Positions 29,514 to 37,016 of a stretch of DNA of 64,000 bases are shown here, one piece after another. Within the stretch, counting starts at the first letter, position 1. Each line of letters opens with the position of its first letter. The stretch is taken from positions 2,480,001 to 2,544,000 of the forward strand of contig NZ_CP097463.1 of the NCBI RefSeq assembly GCF_027247405.1, written 5' to 3'. Source of the stretch: Jatrophihabitans cynanchi. GTDB lineage: Bacteria > Actinomycetota > Actinomycetes > Mycobacteriales > Jatrophihabitantaceae. A model generated the notes under the pieces. It worked only from the letters and a program-made list of their open reading frames with translations. It was not told the origin of the DNA and did no database searches. A program made the translations under genes and the position numbers.

Positions 29514-29996
29514 CGACGCGACGCGGTGCACCGGCACGTGCGCCCAGACCCGCTTGCCGGAACGCAGCGGCACAACGCCCCAGTCGTCGGACACCGCGGC
29601 CACGATCTGCAGCCCACGGCCGGACGGTTCGGTGCTGCCGGGCGTACGCGGGCGCGGCGGTTCGGTGCTGGCGTCGGTGACCTCCACCGTCACCCCGTCC
29701 GGATCGAGCTCCCAGCGGACGGCGAGCGGGCCGTCGTCCGCCCTCGGCGTGTGCCGGACGGCGTTGCCGACGAGCTCGCTGAGGACCAGCACCACCTCGT
29801 CGATGGACTCCGGTTCGATGCCGCGCTCGGCGAGGTCGGCGCCGACCCTGCGGCGCACCAGCCCCGCGCTGGTCGGCTCGTGCCGGACCTCAATGGCGGA
29901 CACCGCTCGCCTGCTCTCCTCCGACCGCAATTCCCCCGGACCTGTCGTTGATACCCGAGCCGCGCCGCCGGTTAACCGCCCGGGCTGTTCGCTCAC
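29505..29996 (-). CDS. Anti-sigma-factor-type ATP-binding protein (HATPase_c)
   Basis: A 163-residue protein related to RsbW/SpoIIAB-like serine kinases. The N box LVLSELVGNAVRHTP and the G boxes SGRGLQIVAAVSDDWG are intact, and no histidine-kinase dimer domain is present. Actinobacteria have many of these as anti-sigma switches. The GTG at 29996 was chosen because it overlaps the stop of the upstream phosphodiesterase gene as GTGA; an internal GTG at 29903 is the alternative. No anti-anti-sigma or sigma gene is adjacent, so the partner is unknown. Confidence 0.85.
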   Translation of the reverse strand: MSEQPGRLTGGAARVSTTGPGELRSEESRRAVSAIEVRHEPTSAGLVRRRVGADLAERGIEPESIDEVVLVLSELVGNAVRHTPRADDGPLAVRWELDPDGVTVEVTDASTEPPRPRTPGSTEPSGRGLQIVAAVSDDWGVVPLRSGKRVWAHVPVHRVASIS

Positions 29997-30886
29997 ACCC
30001 CGTCCACCTGGGCGATCACCTCGGCGGGGCGGTTGGTGATGATCGTGTCGACCCCCAGGCGCAGCACGTGCTCGACGTCGGCGGGATCGTCGACCGTCCA
30101 GACGTAGACCCGGTGCCCGCGGGCGTGCGCCCGGGCGACGAAGCCCGGATCGGCGCGCAGCAGGTGCAGGCCGGGTCCGGCGATCGGGACGCCGGCCGGC
30201 AGCATCCCCTCGCGGCGCACCGGATACAGCCGCTCCATCAGCAGCACCGTGGGGATGTCCGGCGCGAGCAGCTTGACCCGGCGCAGCGCGGTGGGCGCGA
30301 AACTCATCACGGTCACCGGGTTGCTCAGGTCGGCCGGTTCGCGCAGCGACTCCCCGGGTCCGGCTCGCCCGGCCCAGCCGAAGCGGCGCAGCAGCTCGAC
30401 GAGCTCCTTCTCGACCAGCCCGCCGTAGCGGGTCGGGTGCTTGGTCTCGATCAGCAGCCCCACCCGGCGGTCGGCGTCGCGGACCAGTTCGAGCAGCCGC
30501 TCCAGCGTGAGCACGCCGCCGGACAGCGTCACCAGGTCGGGCGCGACACCGGACAGGTACGGCGCCGCGTTCACCAGGTCGTCGGCCGAGGCGGGCAGGT
30601 CGCCGTGCCATGACGAGAAGTCCAGCGCGCTGAGTGCTGCCAGGTCGAACTCGCTGACCACACCGCGGCCGTCCGAGGTCCGGTTCACCGTGCGGTCGTG
30701 CACGCAGACCAGGTGCCCGTCCCGGGTGAGCCGCACGTCGCACTCCAGCGCGTCCGCCCCGGACTCGATCGCGCTGAGGTAGGCAGCCAGGGTGTGCTCG
30801 GCCACGTCGAGTGACGCGCCGCGGTGGGCGACGATCAGCGGCCGGTCCGGCGGCTCGATCGCGGCGCGGGCTGCGCGGGGTCTCAC
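29993..30886 (-). CDS. glpQ: Glycerophosphodiester phosphodiesterase family protein
   Basis: Hydrolyses glycerophosphodiesters to sn-glycerol 3-phosphate and an alcohol; 297 residues. It has the GDPD signature VAHRGASLDVAEHTLAAY, the metal residues in ESGADALECDVRLTRDG, the catalytic VCVHDRTVNRTSDG, IETKHPTRYGG and the C-terminal VYVWTVDDPADVEHVLRLGVD. No signal peptide is visible, so it is probably cytoplasmic. The start is the GTG at 30886. It is translationally coupled to the ATP-binding protein downstream. Confidence 0.92.
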   Translation of the reverse strand: MRPRAARAAIEPPDRPLIVAHRGASLDVAEHTLAAYLSAIESGADALECDVRLTRDGHLVCVHDRTVNRTSDGRGVVSEFDLAALSALDFSSWHGDLPASADDLVNAAPYLSGVAPDLVTLSGGVLTLERLLELVRDADRRVGLLIETKHPTRYGGLVEKELVELLRRFGWAGRAGPGESLREPADLSNPVTVMSFAPTALRRVKLLAPDIPTVLLMERLYPVRREGMLPAGVPIAGPGLHLLRADPGFVARAHARGHRVYVWTVDDPADVEHVLRLGVDTIITNRPAEVIAQVDGV

Positions 30887-30908
30887 CCGTCCATCGTGCC
30901 CGAAGCGC

Positions 30909-31268
30909 TCAGAGCACCTGCGGCGGCGCTCCGGTCTCGCTCACCATCGCGCGGCCGGCCTGTGCCCAGGCGTGCATGCCGCCGGCGATGTTCACCGCGT
31001 CGTAGCCGTTCTTGACCAGCCAGGCGGTCACCTGTCCGGAGCGGCCGCCCACGGCACACACGACGTGCACCCGCCGGTCCGTCGGGATGCGGTCCGGCTC
31101 GTAGTGGACGGTGGTGGGGACGCTGTTCATCGGGACGTGGACCGCGCCGGGGATGTGCCCGGCCTGCCACTCGTAGGGCTCGCGCACGTCCAGCACCGTG
31201 CCGTCCGCGGTCAGGTCTTCAGGCAGGTCGGCAACCGACGCGGACGGGGGCGCGGAGAAGAAGCTCAC
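30909..31268 (-). CDS. Single-domain rhodanese-like sulfurtransferase
   Basis: A 119-residue rhodanese domain. LDVREPYEWQAGHIPGAVHV is the family start, and the persulfide cysteine is Cys71 in VCAVGGRSGQ. The C-terminal NIAGGMHAW is also diagnostic. The start is the GTG at 31268. The gene lies 22 bases upstream of the phosphodiesterase gene on the same strand and downstream of the Fpg/Nei gene by 32 bases, so the four minus-strand genes from 32185 to 29505 look like one transcription unit. The sulfur acceptor is unknown. Confidence 0.88.
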   Translation of the reverse strand: MSFFSAPPSASVADLPEDLTADGTVLDVREPYEWQAGHIPGAVHVPMNSVPTTVHYEPDRIPTDRRVHVVCAVGGRSGQVTAWLVKNGYDAVNIAGGMHAWAQAGRAMVSETGAPPQVL

Positions 31269-31300
31269 CGCCCCAGTCTGCCGCAGCGGCTCGGGGTGGC

Positions 31301-32185
31301 TCAGCGCAGCAGGCGGGACATGCGGCGGTCGGCCAGTTCGCGGCCCTCGGTCTGGCAGGTCGGGCAGTACTGGAACGAGCGGTCGGCGAAGGAGACGGTG
31401 CCGATCGAGTCGCCGCAGACCGGGCAGGGCAGCCCGCCGCGCGCGTGCACCTGCAGCCCGCTGCGCTTCTCCCCCTTCAGGGTGGCCGCCCGCTGCCCGA
31501 CCGACCGCTCCACCGCGGCGGTCAACACCGACCCGATCGCGTCGTGCAGCCGGGTGATCTCGGCGTCGGTGAGCTTGGCCGCGAGCTTGAACGGCGAGAG
31601 CCGGGCGGCATGCAGGATCTCATCGGAGTAGGCGTTGCCGATGCCGGCGATCACGGACTGGTGGGTGATCGCGCGCTTGAGCTGGGCGCGCTCGCCGGCC
31701 AGTAGGCCGGCCAGCTGGTCGCGGGTGAGTGACAGCGCGTCCGGCCCGAGCTGGGCGATGCCGGGGACCTGCCGCGGGTCGGTGACCAGGTAGATCGCCA
31801 GCCGCTTCTGGGTGCCCGCCTCGGTCAGGTCGAAACCCGAGCTCGGCCCGGCCGGGAACTCAGGCGCCAGGTGCAGCCGGAACGCGAGCGGTCCGCGTCC
31901 GGGCTTCGGCGGCGCCGGGCTGAGCTGCTCGCGCCACTGCAGCCAGCCGGCGCGAGACAGGTGGGTGATCAGGTGCAGGCGGTCCGACCCGTCCCCGACG
32001 TCCAGCGAGAGGAACTTGCCGTACCGCGAGGCGCCGCTCACCACGGCCCCGTTCAGCGCGGACAGCGGTGGATCGAACGTCTTCACCGCGCTGAACGACG
32101 CGACGTCGGTGCGCACCACTGCGCGTCCGGCGGCCCGCTCGCGCAGGAAGCTCGCGAGCGCCTCGACCTCGGGCAACTCAGGCAC
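31301..32185 (-). CDS. Fpg/Nei-family DNA glycosylase/AP lyase
   Basis: Base-excision repair enzyme, 294 residues. The start is a GTG giving PELPEVEALASFL, so the catalytic Pro and Glu follow the processed initiator. The helix-two-turn-helix is represented by HQSVIAGIGNAYSDEILHAA. The C-terminal zinc finger is CPVCG then CPTCQ (about residues 253-278). Actinobacteria have several paralogues; this one is not obviously MutM or Nei. The finger has Phe-Gln (RSFQYCPTC) rather than the usual Thr/Arg-rich tip, so substrate range is uncertain. Confidence 0.88.
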   Translation of the reverse strand: MPELPEVEALASFLRERAAGRAVVRTDVASFSAVKTFDPPLSALNGAVVSGASRYGKFLSLDVGDGSDRLHLITHLSRAGWLQWREQLSPAPPKPGRGPLAFRLHLAPEFPAGPSSGFDLTEAGTQKRLAIYLVTDPRQVPGIAQLGPDALSLTRDQLAGLLAGERAQLKRAITHQSVIAGIGNAYSDEILHAARLSPFKLAAKLTDAEITRLHDAIGSVLTAAVERSVGQRAATLKGEKRSGLQVHARGGLPCPVCGDSIGTVSFADRSFQYCPTCQTEGRELADRRMSRLLR

Positions 32186-32259
32186 GCGTCCAGATTACGG
32201 TGCGCCCGGACCGCGGCGTGGTGCTTGCCGTGTGCCACCGGCACCGACAGCATCACCGT

Positions 32260-32970
32260 GTGCAGGCATACGCCGTGACCGCCGATGGGCTGAGCGTGGT
32301 GCGCGGCGGGGTCGAGGTGCTGCGGGGGATCAGCGTCGAGATCGCCACGGGCGGCGTGACCGGCCTGCTCGGGCCGAGCGGGTCGGGCAAGACCACGTTG
32401 CTGCGCTGCATCCTCGGGCTGCAGCGGATCGCGCGGGGCACCGTGTGCGTACTCGGCCGGCCGAACGGGGACCCGGCGTTGCGCACCGAGGTCGGCTACG
32501 CCACCCAGGAGGCCTCCGTCTACGACGACCTCACGGTCGCGCAGAACCTGCGCTACTTCGCCGCGCTGCTCGGCACTCCTGCCGCGGACGTGGTTCGCGT
32601 GATCGAGGCGGTACAGCTGGGCGGCTACGCCGATCGGCTCGCCGGACGGCTCTCCGGCGGGCAGCGTTCGCGGGTCAGCCTGGCGGTCGCGATGCTCGGG
32701 ACGCCCCGGCTGCTGGTGCTGGACGAGCCGACCGTCGGGCTGGACCCGCTGCTACGCGAGGACCTCTGGACCCTGTTCCATCGCGTGGCCGCGGACGGCG
32801 TCAGCGTGCTGGTGTCCAGTCACGTGATGGACGAGGCGGACCGGTGCGACCGGTTGCTGCTGCTGCGCGAAGGAGCGGTGCTCGCCCACGACACCCCGGC
32901 AGCGCTGAAGGACCGCACCGGCACCGGTTCGATGGAGGCCGCGTTCCTCACCCTGGTGCGCTCCGGGTGA
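32260..32970 (+). CDS. ABC-2 type exporter ATP-binding protein
   Basis: ATPase of a drug/lipid-type ABC exporter, 236 residues. Walker A GPSGSGKTT, Q-loop region VGYATQEASVYDD, signature LSGGQRSRVS, Walker B LLVLDEPTVGLD and H-loop SSHVMDEADRC are present. The GTG at 32260 was chosen, giving VQAYAVTADGLSVV; GTG at 32275 is possible. The permease gene overlaps its stop as GTGA (32967-32970). It is divergent from the Fpg/Nei gene, with 74 bases between. The cargo is unknown. Confidence 0.91.
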   Translation: MQAYAVTADGLSVVRGGVEVLRGISVEIATGGVTGLLGPSGSGKTTLLRCILGLQRIARGTVCVLGRPNGDPALRTEVGYATQEASVYDDLTVAQNLRYFAALLGTPAADVVRVIEAVQLGGYADRLAGRLSGGQRSRVSLAVAMLGTPRLLVLDEPTVGLDPLLREDLWTLFHRVAADGVSVLVSSHVMDEADRCDRLLLLREGAVLAHDTPAALKDRTGTGSMEAAFLTLVRSG

Positions 32971-33725
32971 GCCTCGGGACGACCGCCGTGGGGCGTAGCG
33001 CGGTGCGGACCGGGGCCACGGCCGGCAGGGTGCTGCGGCAGCTGCGGCACGACCCGCGCAGCGTGGTGCTGATGATCGTGGTGCCGTCGCTGCTCATGGT
33101 GCTGCTGCGTTACATGTACGACTCGCGCGCGGTGTTCGACCGCATCGCGCCCGCCCTGCTCGGGTTCTTTCCGTTCCTGATGATGTTCCTGATCACCTCG
33201 ATCACGATGTTGCGCGAGCGGCGTGGCGGAACGCTGGAGCGGCTGTTGACCACGCCGATCGGGCGGCTCGATCTCATTGCCGGGTACGGCGTCGCGTTCT
33301 CGCTGTTGGCCCTGGTCGAGGTTCTCGTCGCGGTGCTCGTCAGCGTGTGGCTGGGGCTGTCGATTGCCGGCTCGTTGCTCTGGTTGCTGGTTGTCGCGGT
33401 CCTCAACGCACTGCTCGGCGTCGCCCTCGGCTTGCTGGCGAGCGCGTTCGCGCGCACCGAGTTCCAGGCGCTGCAGTTCATGCCGGTCCTCGTGCTGCCG
33501 CAGTTGCTGCTGTGCGGGCTGTTCCAGCCGCGCGGGCAGATGGCGAGCGTGCTGCGCTGGCTCTCGGACGTGATGCCGCTGTCGTACGCGGTCGATGCGC
33601 TGCAAACGGTGACGAGCGCGAGCTCGCTGAGCGGGACGTACTGGCGGGACGCGGCCGTCGTCGGCGGGTGCGTGGCGCTCGGCCTGGTGCTGGCCGCCGT
33701 GACGCTGCGCCGCCGCTCTGCCTGA
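32967..33725 (+). CDS. ABC-2 type exporter permease
   Basis: A 252-residue membrane protein with six predicted helices, ABC2_membrane family. Typical elements are RQLRHDPRSVVLMIVVPSLL at the start, SITMLRERRGGTLERLLTTP (the elbow motif of this family) and FQALQFMPVLVLPQLLLCGL. The GTG at 32967 overlaps the ATPase stop by four bases. Both subunits would form a homodimeric-type exporter in the cytoplasmic membrane. The gene ends 34 bases before the convergent msrA stop, with a tandem repeat in between. Confidence 0.9.
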   Translation: MSLGTTAVGRSAVRTGATAGRVLRQLRHDPRSVVLMIVVPSLLMVLLRYMYDSRAVFDRIAPALLGFFPFLMMFLITSITMLRERRGGTLERLLTTPIGRLDLIAGYGVAFSLLALVEVLVAVLVSVWLGLSIAGSLLWLLVVAVLNALLGVALGLLASAFARTEFQALQFMPVLVLPQLLLCGLFQPRGQMASVLRWLSDVMPLSYAVDALQTVTSASSLSGTYWRDAAVVGGCVALGLVLAAVTLRRRSA

Positions 33726-33733
33726 CGGGGAAG

Positions 33734-33777
33734 CCAGGGCTAGCGGGGGAAGTCCAGGGCTAGCGGGGGAAGTCCAA
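33734..33777. repeat. 20-bp tandem repeat spanning the msrA stop codon
   Basis: Two identical copies of CCAGGGCTAGCGGGGGAAGT (33734-33753 and 33754-33773) plus a partial third. The CTA at 33760-33762 is the msrA stop codon on the minus strand, so the last codons of msrA (LDFPR) and its stop are copied again just downstream. The core GGGCTAGCGGGGGAAGT matches GGGCTAGCGGTGGAACT of the 2029-2094 repeat at 15 of 17 positions. Confidence 0.9.
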
Positions 33778-34398
33778 GCCGGTTGCCGCGTGGCAGCGGT
33801 ACCCGTTCGGGTTCTTGGCCAGGTACTGCTGGTGGTAGCCCTCGGCGTAGTAGAACGGGCCGAGCGGGGCGATCTCCGTGCCGACCCGGTCGAAGCCGCG
33901 CGCCTGCAGGAACGCCGAATAGGTCGCCTTCGCCTCCTCGGCCACGGCGCGCTGCTCCTCGCTCGTGTAGTAGATCGCCGAGCGGTACTGGGTACCGATG
34001 TCGTTGCCCTGGCGCATGCCCTGTGTCGGGTCGTGCACCTCGAAGAAGCGGGCAACCAGTTCACCGAACTCGACCAGGGCGGGGTCGTAGGCCACCAGCA
34101 CCGACTCGGTGTGACCGGTGCGCCCGGTGCAGACCTCCTCGTAGGTGGGGTGCGGGCTGAAGCCGCCGGCGTACCCGACGGCAGTGGTCCAGACCCCCTC
34201 GGTCTGCCAGAAGATCTCCTCGGCGCCCCAGAAGCAGCCGAGCCCGAACACCACCGTGCGGATCCCGTCCGGGAACGGCGGCTGGATCGGTCGGCCGTTG
34301 ACGTGGTGCGTCGCGGGCACGGTGAACGGGTAGTCGGCCCGGCCCCGCAGCGCGTGCTCGGGGCTGATCAGGTCGGTCTTGGGATGCGAGAAGAGCAT
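33760..34398 (-). CDS. msrA: Peptide methionine (S)-S-oxide reductase
   Basis: Repairs oxidised methionine; 212 residues. The catalytic cysteine is Cys55 in FGLGCFWGAEEIFW. TAVGYAGG, EVCTGRTGHTESVLVAYDP and the C-terminal YHQQYLAKNP(N)GY are family hallmarks. An N-terminal extension (about 40 residues, HPKTDLISPEHALRGR) is the form common in actinobacteria. The start is ATG at 34398. The resolving cysteine is probably in YRCHAATG near the C-terminus. The stop codon lies within the 20-bp tandem repeat. Confidence 0.96.
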   Translation of the reverse strand: MLFSHPKTDLISPEHALRGRADYPFTVPATHHVNGRPIQPPFPDGIRTVVFGLGCFWGAEEIFWQTEGVWTTAVGYAGGFSPHPTYEEVCTGRTGHTESVLVAYDPALVEFGELVARFFEVHDPTQGMRQGNDIGTQYRSAIYYTSEEQRAVAEEAKATYSAFLQARGFDRVGTEIAPLGPFYYAEGYHQQYLAKNPNGYRCHAATGLDFPR

Positions 34399-34474
34399 GA
34401 CCTCAGGCTACGAGCGCGCGCCGATCGCGGCCACCGTGACGCGATAGCGATCAGGACGACGTAATCTGGCAGCT

Positions 34475-34849
34475 ATGACGCAGTGGGGTCTGGACACCCT
34501 CTTCAATCCCGCCAAGAGGCACATGGATGAGGAGAAGCGTCGGCTGCAGTCGACCCGCGAGGAGGTCGGCGACAGTTCAGGTGGGAAGCGGATCGACCTC
34601 GAGTCCGGCAAGGTCCGGATCCGGCGCGACGATCGGGGCGTCCCGCGCGAGGAGGAGGATTCGGCCGCCGAACTGGTGGACGGTGCTGCTGCCGCCGCTG
34701 CCGAGGACGCCGCTGCCGAGGACACCGCACCCGAGCACTCCGCTCCCGACGCGACCGCCGCCGGCGCGGTCGAGCCGGGTTCGCCGGTGACGATCGCCGG
34801 ATCGGCCGCCGAGCGGGCGGCCGCGCGTCGGCGCCGCGCGGCCAAGTAG
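34475..34849 (+). CDS. DUF6191-like small charged protein
   Basis: A 124-residue hydrophilic protein. The N-terminal half LFNPAKRHMDEEKRRLQ followed by RIDLESGKVRIRR resembles the DUF6191 pattern (a PxKRH element, then a D-L-x-x-G-x-V-x-I strand), but it lacks the membrane helix of longer members. The C-terminal half is an Ala/Glu low-complexity stretch ending in a basic tail (RAAARRRRAAK). The function is unknown. It is divergent from msrA (76 bases between starts) and followed by the hairpin cluster at 34891-35024. Confidence 0.6.
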   Translation: MTQWGLDTLFNPAKRHMDEEKRRLQSTREEVGDSSGGKRIDLESGKVRIRRDDRGVPREEEDSAAELVDGAAAAAAEDAAAEDTAPEHSAPDATAAGAVEPGSPVTIAGSAAERAAARRRRAAK

Positions 34850-34890
34850 CCGGCGCCCGCTCGATCGCGAAGCCCGGTTAAATCGCGAAA

Positions 34891-34919
34891 CCCCCAGTGG
34901 GCGGGGGTTCCACTGGGGG
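34891..34919. terminator. Hairpin 1 of a three-hairpin series
   Basis: A 10-bp perfect stem, CCCCCAGTGG (34891-34900) with CCACTGGGGG (34910-34919), and loop GCGGGGGTT. It is 42 bases past the stop of the DUF6191-like gene, so it probably terminates that transcript. It shares the G-rich loop with the next two hairpins. Confidence 0.75.
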
Positions 34920-34943
34920 CTTCATCGCGATCTCGGACCAGTT

Positions 34944-34966
34944 CCGGTGAGCGGGGGTTCCACCGG
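34944..34966. repeat. Hairpin 2, loop conserved with hairpin 1
   Basis: Stem CCGGTG (34944-34949) with CACCGG (34961-34966). The loop AGCGGGGGTTC matches hairpin 1 (GGCGGGGGTTC) while the stem sequence differs. Confidence 0.7.
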
Positions 34967-34996
34967 CGTTCGGACGTTGATCATTTTCGTCCTCGT

Positions 34997-35024
34997 GATC
35001 GGTTAGCGGGGGGGTTCACCGATC
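34997..35024. repeat. Hairpin 3, loop conserved with hairpins 1 and 2
   Basis: Stem GATCGGT (34997-35003) with ACCGATC (35018-35024). The loop TAGCGGGGGGGTTC again contains AGCG, a G run and TTC. It is the third of three hairpins within 134 bases. Confidence 0.7.
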
Positions 35025-35216
35025 GGTCGGACTGTTCAGTTATCGGCTCGGTGGCCGCGGACTTGAGTCGAAGATCGAACTGAAGTTCCGCGCTTCTCGA
35101 ACCCGCGTCATGGACGCAAACAGAACTATGCCGTGAAGTGTGTGTGAAGTCAAGTTGAGTTCCAAACTATTTAGCTTACATCGATGTAACTTGATCGGGC
35201 CGCGACACGGCGGCGG
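35025..35216. other. AT-richer intergenic stretch with a 14-bp palindrome
   Basis: No gene seen. The segment from about 35090 to 35195 is visibly less GC-rich than the rest of the window and contains the perfect palindrome TTACATCGATGTAA (35176-35189), flanked by CAAGTT (35154-35159) and AACTTG (35188-35193) arms. It lies between two convergent gene ends, so it is not an obvious promoter for either neighbour. Confidence 0.6.
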
Positions 35217-36605
35217 TCAGCTGGCGGACTCGCCGAGCGTGAGCGTCACCGTCGTGCTGTTCCCGCCCCGGGAGTAGGTGAGCTTGACCTGCTGGCCCGG
35301 AGCGTGGGAGCGGACCGCGGCCACCAGCGCGTCGGCCTCGTCGATGCGCTGCCCGGCCAGGGCGGTGACCACGTCGCCGACTCGCAGCCCGGCCTTGTCC
35401 GCCGGGGATCCGCTGGTGACGCTGCGAATGACCGCCCCACTGCCCTGCGTCGCGCTCCCGCCGACGCTGACCCCGAGCACCGCGTGGGTGGCCTTGCCGG
35501 TCGAGATGAGCTCGGTCGCGATCCGGCTCGCCTCGTCCGACGGGATGGCGAAGCCGATGCCGATGTTGCCCGACGAGCTCTGCTGCCCGGGCAGCTGCAG
35601 GCCGCCGCTGGACTGGTCGGTCGCGATCGCGGCGTTGATGCCGACCACGTCCCCGTTGAGATTCACCAGCGGACCACCGGAGTTCCCGGGGTTGATCGCG
35701 GCGTCGGTCTGCACCGCGTTGAACACGGCCTGATCGTTGCTGCTGTCCCCGGTCGTGACGGGGCGCGCGGTGTTGCTGACGATCCCGGCGGTGACCGTGT
35801 CGGACAGCCCGAGCGGGGCCCCCACGGCCACCACGGTCTGACCGACCTGCAGCGCGGACGAGCTGGCGAACGTCGCCGCGGTCAGGCCGGTCAGCTTCAC
35901 CTTGAGCACGGCCAGATCGTCGGACGGATCGGTTCCGACGACCGTCGCGGGGACGGTGCGCCCGTCGGCCAGGGTGACCTTGATGGTGCCGTTGCCACCG
36001 GTGGCCGTCGCGATCACATGATTGTTGGTGAGGATGTAACCGTCCTGGCGGATGATCACGCCAGAACCGGTGTCACTCTCCTGGGGCGATGTGACGTTGA
36101 TCGTGACCACGCTGGGGCCGATCTTCGCGGCGGCCGCGGTGACGGTGCCGTCGACCTTGGCCGCCGGCGCCGGCTGCGTGCTGAACGCCAGCCCCGCCGA
36201 GGGTGCCGTCGTCGCGTTGTCCCGGACGAGGGCAACCGTCCCGGCCCCGACGCCACCGCCGATCAGCGCGGCGATCACGGCGGCGGCCAGCACGGTGCGC
36301 CGCCCGGCCGCGGGACGCTGCGCCTGCTGCGGGCCGGCAGGGTGCGGTCCGGCAGGGTGCAGCTGGCCGGTCTCGGGTGCCTCGCCCGCCGGTCCGAACG
36401 CGCCGAGCGGCTGCTGCGCGTAGAGCGGGTACTGCGGCTCGGCCGGCTGGTACGGCTGGTATGGCTGATACGGCTGGTACGCCGCCCCGGACGGCTGCTG
36501 TGGGCCGGCCTGCTGTGGGCCTGCCTGCCGTGGTGCTGTGTCCGGCTGCTGAGGGTCGTTCGCGTTCGGCTGGTTCGGCTGGTTCGGCTGGTTCGGCTCG
36601 GTCAT
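35217..36605 (-). CDS. HtrA/DegP-type membrane-anchored serine protease with PDZ domain
   Basis: Envelope quality-control protease, 462 residues. The cytoplasmic N-terminus is low-complexity: NQP repeats (residues about 5-13) and YQP repeats (about 43-53). One membrane helix at about 104-124 (VLAAAVIAALIGGGVGAG) follows. The trypsin-like domain has the triad His196 (LTNNHVIA), Asp (SDDLAVLK, about 229) and Ser309 (GNSGGPL). A C-terminal PDZ domain (about 370-460) contains AGLRVGDVVTALAGQRIDEAD. The ATG start is at 36605. It resembles mycobacterial PepD/HtrA-type proteases. Confidence 0.93.
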   Translation of the reverse strand: MTEPNQPNQPNQPNANDPQQPDTAPRQAGPQQAGPQQPSGAAYQPYQPYQPYQPAEPQYPLYAQQPLGAFGPAGEAPETGQLHPAGPHPAGPQQAQRPAAGRRTVLAAAVIAALIGGGVGAGTVALVRDNATTAPSAGLAFSTQPAPAAKVDGTVTAAAAKIGPSVVTINVTSPQESDTGSGVIIRQDGYILTNNHVIATATGGNGTIKVTLADGRTVPATVVGTDPSDDLAVLKVKLTGLTAATFASSSALQVGQTVVAVGAPLGLSDTVTAGIVSNTARPVTTGDSSNDQAVFNAVQTDAAINPGNSGGPLVNLNGDVVGINAAIATDQSSGGLQLPGQQSSSGNIGIGFAIPSDEASRIATELISTGKATHAVLGVSVGGSATQGSGAVIRSVTSGSPADKAGLRVGDVVTALAGQRIDEADALVAAVRSHAPGQQVKLTYSRGGNSTTVTLTLGESAS

Positions 36606-36660
36606 GCCGTCCAGGGTCGGCTGCGGCTCTGTGCGCTACCTGTGACCAAGCCGTGCGTTG

Positions 36661-36719
36661 CCGAGGGCTGGTGCCGAGAGCTGGTGCCGAGGGCTGGTGC
36701 CGAGGGCTGGTGCCGAGGG
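36661..36719. repeat. 13-bp tandem repeat next to a stop codon
   Basis: Four full copies of CTGGTGCCGAGGG (36668-36719, one copy with a single change to GAGAG) preceded by a partial copy. The stop codon of the minus-strand gene at 36720 starts the next unit (CTAGG). The 13-bp period is out of frame and lies between that gene and the HtrA start, so it is in the HtrA leader region. Confidence 0.9.
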
Positions 36720-37013
36720 CTAGGCGGGCTCCGCGACGTCCTGCTCCCACCCGCCGCCGTGGGTGCGCTGGATCAGGTCGTTCACGATCGGTCCGATCAC
36801 CTGCGGGAAGCCGGCCAGTTGTACCCCGATGCTGTACCGGTCGGTGGTCACGCCGCTGGCCGGGTCGGACTCGTCCAGCGTCATCCGCTCGCTGAGCGTG
36901 AGCATCTGGAACGCGATGCCCCGCGCGTTCAAGAACGCGGTGACGCGCTGCACCTCCGCGTCGTCGACCGTCTGCAGGAACACCTGACCGCTGAGCCACC
37001 CCGTCATGTCCAT
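36720..37013 (-). CDS. Conserved-looking hypothetical protein, 97 residues
   Basis: I do not recognise the family. The protein is soluble and acidic, with an N-terminal segment VFLQTVDDAEVQRVTAFLN, the middle TLDESDPASGVTTDRYSIGVQ, and GPIVNDLIQRTHGGGWEQDV near the end. The two adjacent ATGs at 37013 and 37007 are both possible starts. It follows the secreted nuclease gene after a 70-base gap containing a long inverted repeat (37017-37079), and its own 3' end is followed by 13-bp tandem repeats. Codon use looks like the neighbours, so it is likely real. Confidence 0.6.
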   Translation of the reverse strand: MDMTGWLSGQVFLQTVDDAEVQRVTAFLNARGIAFQMLTLSERMTLDESDPASGVTTDRYSIGVQLAGFPQVIGPIVNDLIQRTHGGGWEQDVAEPA

Positions 37014-37016
37014 GGA

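Noticed and set aside
29505-30743. One long 412-codon minus-strand protein instead of the phosphodiesterase plus ATPase
   Set aside because: The upstream part is out of frame with the phosphodiesterase and has no motif. The GTGA junction at 29993-29996 explains the arrangement.
31812-33725. A 637-codon fused ABC permease starting at 31812
   Set aside because: The upstream half runs antisense to the Fpg/Nei gene and through the ATPase gene in another frame. The GTG at 32967 overlaps the ATPase stop and starts the permease.
35101-35137. A tiny open frame (MDANRTMP) in the AT-richer gap
   Set aside because: Eight codons, no ribosome site, no conservation evidence.
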